From IMG/VR virus record IMGVR_UViG_3300009705_000138, positions 1 through 22,568 of that record: a stretch of 22,568 nucleotides of DNA. One strand, written 5' to 3'. The translations under genes and the position numbers were made by a program. Source of the stretch: a virus. This document shows positions 1 through 7,614 of the stretch, piece after piece (positions within the stretch are counted from its first letter, which is position 1; every line of letters begins with the position of its first letter). The notes beneath the pieces were generated by a model that saw only the letters and a list, made by a program, of their open reading frames with translations, was not told the DNA's origin and did no database searches.

Positions 1-124
1 CAGTATAGTCAGCTGATTGTGATTAAGTGAAACGGGTCGGCCATGGTGGAGTGATGATATATATGCACAATGGCTCTATTTTGGGTTATTACACTAATTT
101 TTTAAAAGGAATAAAAGGATAATT

Positions 125-439
125 ATGGCACGTATGAGCGACAAAGAACAAGATAAAGCTGATAGAGAACAAAAGGCACGTAAAAAAATACAGCGTGAGA
201 GACGATTGAAGCTATTAAAGAGTATCGTTCTTAATAAATCAGATAAAAAAGCCTTGAGCAGGGCTAAGAAGAGTATAGGTAAGGATGCTAAAAGTGCTAT
301 CGGTATTAAACAAGAGGATTATGACAATGAAGGTGCAAATATCCAAGGTATTGTCCGAAGTGTAGATTCTGTTAAGCGGATGGAACATAATATGAAATAT
401 GACCAAGTCATAAAAAACGAAAAAAAGAAAAATAAATAA
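125..439 (+). CDS. Small highly charged hypothetical protein
   Basis: A 104-residue, strongly basic, lysine-rich protein with no signal peptide or membrane segment and no family I recognise. The first 55 or so residues are almost all Lys, Arg, Glu, Asp and Gln and should be helical. The second half is more mixed and ends in a lysine run. The start at 125 is supported by AAAAGGA at 113-119, five bases upstream; a second in-frame ATG lies at 134. The gene opens the visible run of packaging genes and sits two genes before terminase. A small-terminase or DNA-binding role is possible from position and charge alone, but nothing in the sequence demonstrates it. Confidence 0.75.
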   Translation: MARMSDKEQDKADREQKARKKIQRERRLKLLKSIVLNKSDKKALSRAKKSIGKDAKSAIGIKQEDYDNEGANIQGIVRSVDSVKRMEHNMKYDQVIKNEKKKNK

Positions 440-457
440 TTTTTTAAAAGGATTATT

Positions 458-868
458 ATGGCGAGTATTATAGCTAGACTAAAGAAAAAGAGAGAGTTGA
501 ACAAGGCTAAGGAAATTGATGAAAGCCGGAGACACGACCCCATCACTGGGAAAAGAAACCCCGGCAATAAAACAAATTTGGAAATGTCAGATACACAACC
601 TAAACTAAAGAACCGTCGGCATAAAAAAACTATTGACGAAAAAGTGAAACAAGCGTTGAGACCAGTCCACCATCAAAAACAGATATATAACCCCAAAATT
701 CAAGGGGGCAGTTATGTAGACCCTCCTAGTAGTGAGATTCTACACATCACTAAAGCCGTTGAGGACTATAATAAAAGCAACCCCCAACAAGATGATAATA
801 AATTTACTAAGGAGCGTAAAAGAAAACGAACCCTAAATAGTCTAAAAAATAAACTTAAGAGAAAATAA
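458..868 (+). CDS. Small basic hypothetical protein upstream of terminase
   Basis: A 136-residue protein very rich in Lys and Arg, with a basic N-terminal helix (about residues 7-25), a low-complexity middle with several His and Pro, and a basic C-terminal tail. I recognise no family. AAAAGGA at 446-452, five bases before the ATG, supports the start. The leader shares an exact 15-base sequence with the leader of the preceding gene. The stop lies six bases before the terminase start. The position before the large terminase fits a small terminase subunit, but it lacks a recognisable helix-turn-helix, so this is only a positional guess. Confidence 0.72.
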   Translation: MASIIARLKKKRELNKAKEIDESRRHDPITGKRNPGNKTNLEMSDTQPKLKNRRHKKTIDEKVKQALRPVHHQKQIYNPKIQGGSYVDPPSSEILHITKAVEDYNKSNPQQDDNKFTKERKRKRTLNSLKNKLKRK

Positions 869-874
869 TAATTT

Positions 875-2281
875 TTGAATGATGCTCTCTGGGCCCCACA
901 TGAGGGTCAGCAAACACTCGCTCTCTCTATTAATGAGCAAACCTATGAAATTTTATATGGTGGTGCAAGAGGTGGTGGTAAAACAGATGCGGGTATTGTA
1001 TGGTTACTTAAGGGAGTTCATGACCCTAATTTTGTTGGGATGTGTATTCGTAGGAATCACTCTGACCTTCGTAACTGGATTGACAGGGCCATTATGCTCT
1101 ATCCCAATGCAACGGTTACTGGAAAGCCAACAGTTTTTAAATTCCCAAGCGGGGCTAAAATATACACGGGGCATCTCAAAGATGCGAACGCCTACGCACA
1201 GTTCCAAGGATGGGAAATCCACAGGCTCTTAATTGAGGAGGTGGGTCAAATTCCAACTGAGGAAAGCTATTTGAAATTAGTATCATCGGTTAGAAGTACA
1301 TGTGCTATTAAGCCACAGGTATTTCTTACGTGTAACCCGGGTGGTGCGGGACATCAGTGGATAAAGAAACGCTTTCAGATTGGTAGAACGAAGTCTAATA
1401 AAGCCTTCAAGGACCCAATAAGTGGAAGACGCAGGGTGTTTATCCCAGCAACTATTGATGATAACCCCACACTATCTAAGGCTGACCCTGAGTATGTAAA
1501 ATTTTTAGATGCTCTACCTGAGCCTTTGAGGAGTGCGTGGAGATACGGTGACTTTGATGTGTTCGCAGGGCAGTATTTTGCAGAGTGGGAACCGCAGACT
1601 CATATTATTGACAAAGAGAAATCCGTTGAACTCGGATTTGGTCGACCGGAAAACTATAAGTATATCGGGATAGATTGGGGTCATTCAGCTCCTTTCTGTG
1701 CAGTATGGGTAGAGGTTACCCCTAAGGGTAGAGTAATGGCTTACAGAGAGCTTTACGGGACTGAGAAGCATCCTATGGAATGGGGTGAGCTTATTGCGAA
1801 GCACTGTCAGGGTGAGGAAATAACTATGTCATTGGGAGACCCAAGTATGTGGGCTCGAAATCCAATGTCGTGGCGAAAACCAGAGACCGCAATGTACACT
1901 GATAGCTCTATTGCGAATGCTCTTATAGGGAATTTTAATACACCCCTAGTGCCAAACCTGAATCCGGCTAATAATGACCGTATCAATGGGTGGATGAATT
2001 TGTCGCAGAAGATGCACTGGAATGAGACAACGGTACCGGACTTCTATGTTTTGAATGGAAGCTGTCCTAATCTAATAAGGACTATACCGGATATGATATT
2101 TGATGAAAAACGTCCTGAGGATTTAGACACTACCCTCGAGGACCACGCTTTAGATGCTCTGAGATATGCCCTAACGCATGTGCAGACACCTACGAAAATT
2201 GAAGCTAAGTCTAAGGACCAGCTTGACTATGAAAAATTATTAAATCCGGACCCAGAGGGCTGGAATTATACATGGAGCTAG
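875..2281 (+). CDS. terL: Terminase large subunit (packaging ATPase and nuclease)
   Basis: The motor that docks on the portal, pumps DNA into the procapsid using ATP and cuts the concatemer. The 468 residues carry both expected halves. The ATPase has a Walker A loop GARGGGKT at residues 30-37, a Walker B-like strand RLLIEE at 117-122 and a coupling motif TCNP at 152-155. The RNase H-like nuclease has acidic residues in IGIDWG (D267), GDPS (D322) and the DHALDALRY helix (D423, D427). The start is TTG at 875. An in-frame stop at 869-871 excludes anything further upstream, and no in-frame ATG precedes the Walker A loop. There is no clear ribosome binding site, so translation is probably coupled to the preceding gene. 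Length and motif spacing are normal. Headful versus site-specific packaging cannot be decided from this window. Confidence 0.95.
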   Translation: MNDALWAPHEGQQTLALSINEQTYEILYGGARGGGKTDAGIVWLLKGVHDPNFVGMCIRRNHSDLRNWIDRAIMLYPNATVTGKPTVFKFPSGAKIYTGHLKDANAYAQFQGWEIHRLLIEEVGQIPTEESYLKLVSSVRSTCAIKPQVFLTCNPGGAGHQWIKKRFQIGRTKSNKAFKDPISGRRRVFIPATIDDNPTLSKADPEYVKFLDALPEPLRSAWRYGDFDVFAGQYFAEWEPQTHIIDKEKSVELGFGRPENYKYIGIDWGHSAPFCAVWVEVTPKGRVMAYRELYGTEKHPMEWGELIAKHCQGEEITMSLGDPSMWARNPMSWRKPETAMYTDSSIANALIGNFNTPLVPNLNPANNDRINGWMNLSQKMHWNETTVPDFYVLNGSCPNLIRTIPDMIFDEKRPEDLDTTLEDHALDALRYALTHVQTPTKIEAKSKDQLDYEKLLNPDPEGWNYTWS

Positions 2282-2282
2282 T

Positions 2283-2429
2283 ATGTCAAAAGTAAAGAAG
2301 ACACATAAAATGCCCGATGGAACTGTGATGGACGGAGCAACCCATCCAAAAACTTTAATAAAAAAATTAAAAGTTAAGAAATATAGAAAAGGCCAAGGGT
2401 CCTCATATCCAAGAAAGAGCAATTATTAA
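2283..2429 (+). CDS. 48-residue basic protein between terminase and portal
   Basis: A short gene that fills the gap between terminase and portal. It encodes 48 residues, rich in Lys and Arg, with a central segment KMPDGTVMDGATHP. Small phage proteins with a similar MPDGT-type segment are common in structural gene clusters as far as I recall, but no function is established. GGAG at 2274-2277, five bases before the ATG, supports translation. The start lies one base after the terminase stop, and the portal gene starts four bases after this stop. The close fit on both sides argues that it is real. No signal peptide or membrane segment is visible. Confidence 0.7.
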   Translation: MSKVKKTHKMPDGTVMDGATHPKTLIKKLKVKKYRKGQGSSYPRKSNY

Positions 2430-2432
2430 ATT

Positions 2433-4145
2433 ATGAGTAAAGAATACCCAGATATTAATATGGAAGACTACGCAAGCAACGATGAGCTTGTTATTAATAA
2501 ATTTGAGAAGATGTTCCAATCCTGTAAGGAGGCTCGCAAGGGTCGTATTCCTAGATGGAGACGTAATGAGGAACTCTACGCCGGTGAAATGCTTAAACCT
2601 TTTAATTTACCTAAATATAAAACCCGTATTGAGCCAAATATTATACATTCTGTTATTGAGACTATGTATGCTATTCTAACGGATAGACCACCTAAGGTTG
2701 ATATTATGCCTAAGACTGAGGAGCAGGTGCAGTCAGCTAGAACCTCACAGGAGACAGTTGAGTTTGTTCTTGAACAGGCTAAATTCCAACGTGCTGTAGC
2801 GATGATGAAGCGTGATGGGCTTATATATGGTAATGGTTTTGTGAAGTTTAGTATGCAGGATGGGGACCTAAGTGTAACTGTTCCTGATGTTTATACAGTA
2901 TTCATAGACCCCCTAGCTACAAACTTACAGGATGCTAAGTGTGTTGTTTTTGCAACCCCAGCATACGTAGGAGATATTAAGGATACCTACGGCAAGACCG
3001 TTGGTTCTGAGGGTAAGATGAATGAGTACCGCTCCTTTATTAAAAGTTCCGAAGGATACGCAACAGACTCAGCTAACTTAAACGATTTAGATACACAGTC
3101 CCCAATGGATAAACCTGAGTCATCAGACTATCGTGGTGGACAAACCTTACTTAAGGAAGCCTTCTATAAAACACCCGAAGGATGGCGTTTAGCTACTTGG
3201 GCCGGAAGAACCATGCTCCAAGATACAGAAAGCCCATTTGACTTTCTTCCATTAATTATGTTTCAAAATTACCAAAACGCCCATACTATATGGGGTAAAG
3301 GTGAGCCAGAGGTTATTGAGAGCCTCGTTGTGGGTAGTGCCATCGCTTTATCTCAAGGAATGGATAATTTAATTTACCACGGTAACCCAGCAATAGTGAT
3401 GTCGAAGTCTCTTGCAAAAAGTCAAGGGAATAGGCCATCCGATAAGCCGGGGCAGGTATTTTATGTAAATGGTCCACACGAGCGAATAGAGAGACTGTCG
3501 GCTGGCAATATTTCTTCTTCAACACTACCTATGGCTCAGAGTATGATACAGCTTGCTGATACGGTGTCTGGTGTGCACGATATCACACAAGGTAGAAACC
3601 CATCTGGAGTGACGGCCTCCAGAGCCATTCAGCAATTACAGGAAGCCTCTCAGCAGGTTATACGTGCTAAGGAGCGTGAAATTGGAACCGATGCCATTAT
3701 TGATGCGTATAAAATTGCATTGAAAATGCTTGCACAGAACTACTCAAAGGTTATTCCTATAAGACAGCCTTCTGAGGATGGTAGTGGCTATGAGTTTAAG
3801 CATGTGGCTCCATACGACCTAGACTACGATATGGACTTCAAGTATGTGCCGGGCTCATCTCTTCCTGAATCAAGGGGAGCAAGGTTCGACCAAGCTATTG
3901 ACTTAATTAAAATGGGCTTAATTGACAATGAGCAATTCTGGCGATGGACCCAAAAAGATATTTCCAAAGAAATTTTAGAGGGACTGGTCCAGCAGAAGGA
4001 AATGCAGGAACAGCAAATGCAACAGGAAATGGGTGTAATGCAGAACTCTACGGACGAGGACGAGATTATGGATGCAATTTTAAGACAGAGAGAGGGTAGT
4101 GGAATTGGAAAAGAAACCGATGCGAACGCACTTAACCCTAAGTAG
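2433..4145 (+). CDS. Portal protein (head-tail connector ring)
   Basis: Forms the dodecameric ring at one capsid vertex through which DNA is packaged and ejected. The 570 residues show the usual layout: a charged N-terminal helical region (RRNEELYAG near 43-51), a wing and stem region, then a segment around residues 379-406 reading SGVHDITQGRNPSG followed by a helix with alternating Ala, Gln and Arg. This resembles the tunnel-loop and long-helix region of P22- and T7-type portals. A C-terminal Gln- and Met-rich helix (about 520-545) is probably coiled coil. Position directly after terminase and before scaffold supports the call. The ribosome binding site is weak and the start follows the previous stop by three bases, so coupling is likely. 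Length is normal for podovirus portals. Confidence 0.9.
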   Translation: MSKEYPDINMEDYASNDELVINKFEKMFQSCKEARKGRIPRWRRNEELYAGEMLKPFNLPKYKTRIEPNIIHSVIETMYAILTDRPPKVDIMPKTEEQVQSARTSQETVEFVLEQAKFQRAVAMMKRDGLIYGNGFVKFSMQDGDLSVTVPDVYTVFIDPLATNLQDAKCVVFATPAYVGDIKDTYGKTVGSEGKMNEYRSFIKSSEGYATDSANLNDLDTQSPMDKPESSDYRGGQTLLKEAFYKTPEGWRLATWAGRTMLQDTESPFDFLPLIMFQNYQNAHTIWGKGEPEVIESLVVGSAIALSQGMDNLIYHGNPAIVMSKSLAKSQGNRPSDKPGQVFYVNGPHERIERLSAGNISSSTLPMAQSMIQLADTVSGVHDITQGRNPSGVTASRAIQQLQEASQQVIRAKEREIGTDAIIDAYKIALKMLAQNYSKVIPIRQPSEDGSGYEFKHVAPYDLDYDMDFKYVPGSSLPESRGARFDQAIDLIKMGLIDNEQFWRWTQKDISKEILEGLVQQKEMQEQQMQQEMGVMQNSTDEDEIMDAILRQREGSGIGKETDANALNPK

Positions 4146-4191
4146 TTGGTGTGAAACTAACGGGTATGGTACAGCCACAAAGGAATGCATA

Positions 4192-4278
4192 ATGAGTGCA
4201 TTCGGCAGTAATGACCCTCATATTCAAGAATTAGCAAAAAAAGAAAAGTTAAAAGGAATAGCAAATGGCAACAGATAA
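4192..4278 (+). CDS. Possible 28-residue micro-protein after portal
   Basis: A 28-residue open frame, starting MSAFGSNDPHIQELAKK and ending in a basic tail, lies between portal and the first paralogous small gene, whose start it overlaps by 14 bases. AAAGGA at 4179-4184, seven bases upstream of the ATG, is a reasonable ribosome binding site. The 119-base gap is otherwise empty. I recognise no family, and the length alone gives little statistical support. It could instead act as a leader that couples translation to the next gene. Confidence 0.35.
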   Translation: MSAFGSNDPHIQELAKKEKLKGIANGNR

Positions 4279-4570
4279 GAAGTCCAAGCAATCACAATTA
4301 AAGTCCCTAGCCTCAAAGGGCCATGGAACAAATCGCTCAAAGCATATGAAGTATGGAGACTTTGCTGAGTCTGACGTACACGAGGGTCCAACTAGCTACA
4401 GAGGTCAATCTCTTCCAGACACTTCTAAGACTAATAAGAATACATTTGCAATGCATATAGCTCGCTCAGGTGGTGGCAAGAAGGCATTTATACTACAAGG
4501 AAAGCTATACAAATTTACCAATCAGGACCGCTCCAGTCGTAGTGTACTTCACTCCGAACAAACTCTTTAA
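4265..4570 (+). CDS. Small hypothetical protein, first of a paralogous pair
   Basis: A 101-residue basic protein of unknown function. Residues 27-87 closely resemble residues 18-77 of the next gene product: both contain KYGD, then ESDVHEGP, then YRG, and later a KxAFI segment followed by LxKxxN. The N-terminal 25 residues and the C-terminal tail differ. The start has AAAAGGA at 4251-4257, seven bases upstream. The stop is immediately followed by the ATG of the paralogue, with no gap. The place between portal and scaffold suggests a head-associated role (minor capsid, decoration or assembly), but that is positional inference only. Confidence 0.8.
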   Translation: MATDKKSKQSQLKSLASKGHGTNRSKHMKYGDFAESDVHEGPTSYRGQSLPDTSKTNKNTFAMHIARSGGGKKAFILQGKLYKFTNQDRSSRSVLHSEQTL

Positions 4571-4834
4571 ATGAGCAGAAAAGAAAAATTGAAGAATATA
4601 GTCAAGGGTTCTCAGGCTAAGTATTTAAAGTACGGGGACTATAAGGAAAGCGATGTCCATGAGGGTCCGGCAACATATCGTGGGTCAACCTATCAAGATG
4701 CTCCCGGAGCATCCCAAAGCGAATATGGAATAGCTGTGAAGCGTGGATATGGCAAGAATGCTTTTATTTTCCAAAAACAGCTATTTAAAATAAATAACCC
4801 CGGTGGCAGTAGCACTTCAGAAGTAAAAGTTTAG
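4571..4834 (+). CDS. Small hypothetical protein, second of a paralogous pair
   Basis: An 87-residue protein, paralogous to the gene just upstream through the shared KYGD, ESDVHEGP, YRG and KNAFIF-type segments (residues about 18-77). It has a shorter N-terminus and a Gly/Ser-rich C-terminus. The ATG directly abuts the upstream stop, so translation is probably coupled. No membrane segment or signal peptide is visible. The shared core, diverged ends and tandem order point to gene duplication followed by divergence. Function is unknown. A capsid accessory role is plausible from the neighbours, portal and scaffold. Confidence 0.8.
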   Translation: MSRKEKLKNIVKGSQAKYLKYGDYKESDVHEGPATYRGSTYQDAPGASQSEYGIAVKRGYGKNAFIFQKQLFKINNPGGSSTSEVKV

Positions 4835-4865
4835 TAAAAACAACAGACCAACCGAAGGAGTCTAA

Positions 4866-5720
4866 ATGAATAAGTCATATAATAATATTGAGGTAACGCC
4901 AGAAGAAATGGCTAGCCTCGAAGAAACTAATGAGACCACAGCGTCAGAAGCATTAGTTGATGAGTCCACCGAGGCTCAAACCGCAGAGACAGAAGAAACT
5001 TCTACTGAAGTAATTGAGACTGAATCAGCACCGCAAGGATTTGAGATAGATGGTGAAAGCTATGATGCCGACACTATCAAGGAATGGATGTCTGACTCTC
5101 AGAATAAATCTGAATGGTCAAAGACAAACACCCAGAAAGCTCAAGACCTAGCGAAGTGGAATAAGTTAGTTGAGAAAATTAACGAAGACGATGAATTTCG
5201 TTCACACATGAAGGACTACTTCTTTGATGATGAGTCTACGGCCAATAGCTTAGGCTTAAATGGCACCTTTCCGGATTTAGGGGATAACACCCCAGATGAG
5301 GAAGTGTCACCGCTTGAGGGCCGTTTAGAGGCTTTAGAAGAATATGAGTCAGAGCGTGTAATGGATGCTCGTGTTAATACTCTCGACTCGCAGTTGACCG
5401 AACTTGAGAAGGCACACCCCAGCATCCTTAGTGATGAGGGAACAAGAGACTTTCTTACCTTCACAGAGGATAACGCAGAGCGTTTCTCCGTGGATGGTAT
5501 GCCAAGTCTTGAGCTTGCATTCAAGGAATGGTCATACGATGCGATGAACGACCAGCTTACCCACTTTAAAAAGTTAGCTGAAAATAAGTCTCGTAACGAT
5601 GGTAAAATTGTAGGAATATCCGAGCTGGGTGCTAAGGAGAGTAAATCTCCTAAGAAGTACACTAGCTTCAAGGAAATGTCTATAAACGACCCTGACATTG
5701 CGAAATACTTTAATGAATAG
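4866..5720 (+). CDS. Capsid assembly scaffolding protein
   Basis: A 284-residue, very acidic protein placed directly before the major capsid gene, the usual place for an internal scaffold that guides procapsid assembly and then leaves. Residues 1-57 are a low-complexity Glu/Thr/Ser stretch. Residues 59-100 contain an IDGESYDADTIKEWM segment followed by a helix with Ser, Asn, Lys and Trp, a pattern I associate with scaffold-type proteins of podoviruses. Residues about 125-215 look helical, possibly coiled coil, and a basic stretch (about 250-265) lies near the C-terminus, where scaffolds commonly contact the coat. GAAGGAG at 4854-4860, five bases upstream, is a strong ribosome binding site. 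The call rests on position, composition and length. Confidence 0.82.
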   Translation: MNKSYNNIEVTPEEMASLEETNETTASEALVDESTEAQTAETEETSTEVIETESAPQGFEIDGESYDADTIKEWMSDSQNKSEWSKTNTQKAQDLAKWNKLVEKINEDDEFRSHMKDYFFDDESTANSLGLNGTFPDLGDNTPDEEVSPLEGRLEALEEYESERVMDARVNTLDSQLTELEKAHPSILSDEGTRDFLTFTEDNAERFSVDGMPSLELAFKEWSYDAMNDQLTHFKKLAENKSRNDGKIVGISELGAKESKSPKKYTSFKEMSINDPDIAKYFNE

Positions 5721-5721
5721 G

Positions 5722-5737
5722 CTCGGGATAACCCGAG
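5722..5737 (+). promoter_or_regulatory. Hairpin in the leader of the capsid gene
   Basis: A perfect six-base-pair stem (CTCGGG, loop ATAA, CCCGAG) starts one base after the scaffold stop and ends just before the capsid ribosome binding site AGAAAGGA (5738-5745). There is no T-run after it, so it is unlikely to terminate transcription. It could protect the 5' end of a capsid message, mark an RNase processing site, or keep the strong ribosome binding site exposed. The stem is seen directly; the role is inference. Confidence 0.55.
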
Positions 5738-5752
5738 AGAAAGGATAAAGAA

Positions 5753-6946
5753 ATGTCTTTATCTACAACTGTCTCCGCTTTAACGAGAGACAAATTCATG
5801 CCTATTCTAGTGGACAATATTTTTAACTCTAACGTCTTATGCTATAAGCTTTTAAAGAATAGTGAAAAAGTAGACGGTGGTGCAAAGATTGTAACTCCAA
5901 TAGAATATGCACAAAACGGGAACTCGGGTTGGGTTAAACCTAATGCGGGAACTCTTACAGGTGGTGGCGATTTAGCCAGTGCTATGACCGAAGTAGCTAA
6001 GAAAGCTGAATGGGATTGGGCTACAGCTTATAATTCCATTAATATCTCTGGTGAAGAAAAGTTTGTTAACGCAGGCTCATCACAGGTGTTATCAGTATTA
6101 AAGGCTCGAATGGCTAACGCTGAAAAAACTATCAAGGACCTTTTTGGTACTGGTATGTTTGCTTCAACAGTGGTCGCTGAGGGTTTGACTACCCTAAATG
6201 GTTCTGGTACATTCAGCAACTTGTCTGTAAATGCTGATGTTTTAGCTCACGATAACGGCAATGGTTTAATCCACGACTTTACTGGTAATACTGGTACCGC
6301 TCTACATATCCCAAAGGGTAAAGTGGTTGGTTCGATTGTTGGATATGACCGTAGCGTTGGTGGTATTGACACGGGTACTCCGGGTGTTACTGTCGATTTC
6401 TGGAACTCTAATCTCGGTACATTCGAGTGGGCTTCTGGTTTAGTTGGTGGTGATGGAGTTGCTCTTTTAATCAATGGTACCAATGATAATGGAACTTGTG
6501 ACTTTAATGCCTTTACTACAACCGTAAATGGTGTAGCTACTGGCGTAAGAGCTATGACTCAAATGTATGGTGCATGTACTGTTGATAGTGATTCTCCAGA
6601 CCTAATAGTAACAACTCAAACCATCTATGATGCTTATGAGTCCTCATTGCAGGGCAACAAGCGTTTTGATGGTGATGCTGTATTAGGTGATGCTGGTTTC
6701 CAAAGCTTACGCTTTAAGGGAGCTTCAGTAGTTGTAGACTCACATTGTCCTGCTGGACAAATGTATTTCTTAAATACTAGATACCTTGACTTTAAGGTTC
6801 ACAGTAAAAGAAACTTTGCTTTTGAAGATTTCAAAGCAATGGAGTCAATCGATGCTATGCAGGCTCGTATTTTCTGGATGGGGCAACTAGTTTGCACTAA
6901 TCCACGAATGCAGGGAATGTTAGTTGGTGGACCAACTGGTTACTAG
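5753..6946 (+). CDS. Major capsid protein
   Basis: A 397-residue protein in the canonical place after scaffold. It is the likely HK97-fold coat subunit that builds the icosahedral shell. It has an N-terminal helical arm (about 1-40), a region rich in Gly and hydrophobic residues (about 40-75), a helix with ISGEEKFVNAGSS followed by a long helix (about 100-135), a beta-rich insertion with many Gly, Asn and Thr (about 150-260), and a C-terminal part ending in MQGMLVGGPTGY. AGAAAGGA at 5738-5745, seven bases upstream, is a strong ribosome binding site, as expected for the most abundant virion protein, and a strong terminator follows the gene. I cannot place it in a particular coat family without a profile search. 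Confidence 0.87.
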   Translation: MSLSTTVSALTRDKFMPILVDNIFNSNVLCYKLLKNSEKVDGGAKIVTPIEYAQNGNSGWVKPNAGTLTGGGDLASAMTEVAKKAEWDWATAYNSINISGEEKFVNAGSSQVLSVLKARMANAEKTIKDLFGTGMFASTVVAEGLTTLNGSGTFSNLSVNADVLAHDNGNGLIHDFTGNTGTALHIPKGKVVGSIVGYDRSVGGIDTGTPGVTVDFWNSNLGTFEWASGLVGGDGVALLINGTNDNGTCDFNAFTTTVNGVATGVRAMTQMYGACTVDSDSPDLIVTTQTIYDAYESSLQGNKRFDGDAVLGDAGFQSLRFKGASVVVDSHCPAGQMYFLNTRYLDFKVHSKRNFAFEDFKAMESIDAMQARIFWMGQLVCTNPRMQGMLVGGPTGY

Positions 6947-6965
6947 ATAACTAGGTTAACTTAAT

Positions 6966-6994
6966 TAGGGAGGGTTTCGGCTCTCCCTATTTTT
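6966..6994 (+). terminator. Rho-independent terminator after the major capsid gene
   Basis: A nine-base-pair stem (6966-6974 with 6981-6989, one G-T pair), loop TTTCGG, followed by a run of five T. It lies 19 bases after the capsid stop and just before the GGAAGG ribosome binding site (6995-7000) of the adaptor gene. T7-type phages also place a terminator here, which keeps capsid transcripts abundant while letting part of the transcription read on into the tail genes. Confidence 0.9.
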
Positions 6995-7005
6995 GGAAGG
7001 AATAA

Positions 7006-7614
7006 ATGACTGGTGAAAATTTAATAGATAGATTGGGAGAACGTGTTGAGGATACTTCTGAAGCATCATATTCGGCTACCTATAAAGCAAACATTTTAAA
7101 CATCGCACAAGATGTATTGGTGAATCTTATAGACAGGAGATTTCTACCAACACTTTCTGGCAATGTAACGGGGCAAACAGAACCATTTGAATGTACAACA
7201 TCTGCATTAAGTGGATACACTGGAAGACCATCTGATATATATGAAATTAAAGTTGCTTCTGGTAAGATTTGTGAGATTATAGATGTTAAAGAAAAACGAA
7301 TTTTAGATAATTTTTATACTCAAGGGACAACCGAAAATCCGATTGCTTATGTAGATAGAAATCATATTTTTGTAAGTCCAGCATCAGTAACAACTATTGA
7401 TGTATTTTTTTATAAAAACCCTACGGCAATAGCCCACAACAGTACAGTATTCCCATTTAATGGATTGGAGGATATACTTTTATATTTATCAGAATCTGAA
7501 ATATGGAAACAGGACAACAAAATAAATCGTGCTAATCTTGCGTATCAGCGTGCAGTAGACCAAATCAACTTATTAAACGGTAGAGTAGAGGTAGACAGTG
7601 GCACGGATATTTGA
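7006..7614 (+). CDS. Head-to-tail adaptor protein
   Basis: A 202-residue protein placed after the coat gene and before the nozzle gene, where T7-type phages encode the adaptor ring that sits below the portal. The N-terminal 50 residues form helices (LIDRLGERVEDTS, then ILNIAQDVLVNLID), the middle (about 75-140) is beta-rich with a GRPSDIYEIKVASGK segment, and the C-terminal part is helical again (about 145-195). This helix, beta, helix arrangement fits T7 gp11- and P22 gp4-type adaptors. The start is supported by GGAAGG at 6995-7000, five bases upstream. The gene overlaps the nozzle gene by 17 bases. It opens an AT-rich block that differs in base composition from the head genes. Confidence 0.75.
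   Translation: MTGENLIDRLGERVEDTSEASYSATYKANILNIAQDVLVNLIDRRFLPTLSGNVTGQTEPFECTTSALSGYTGRPSDIYEIKVASGKICEIIDVKEKRILDNFYTQGTTENPIAYVDRNHIFVSPASVTTIDVFFYKNPTAIAHNSTVFPFNGLEDILLYLSESEIWKQDNKINRANLAYQRAVDQINLLNGRVEVDSGTDI

Noticed and set aside
1-30. Possible last ten codons of an upstream gene (frame 1, stop at 28-30)
   Set aside because: Only nine sense codons are visible, with no similarity I can assess. Such a frame is expected by chance.
31-124. Possible promoter upstream of the first gene (AT-rich segment with TATATAT)
   Set aside because: No pair of -35 and -10 boxes at suitable spacing and no recurring phage promoter sequence could be identified.
319-567. Hydrophobic 82-residue minus-strand frame over the first two genes
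   Set aside because: The hydrophobicity comes from reading the lysine-rich genes backwards (AAA becomes TTT). Both + strand genes have good ribosome binding sites.
879-1232. 117-residue + frame starting at ATG 879 inside terminase
   Set aside because: It is out of frame with Walker A and B and the other terminase motifs. The TTG frame at 875 encodes the real protein.
5216-5698. 160-residue open frame on the minus strand across the scaffold gene
   Set aside because: It is fully antisense to a well-supported gene, Ser-rich in the way a mirrored acidic gene produces, and lies against the uniform + strand organisation.
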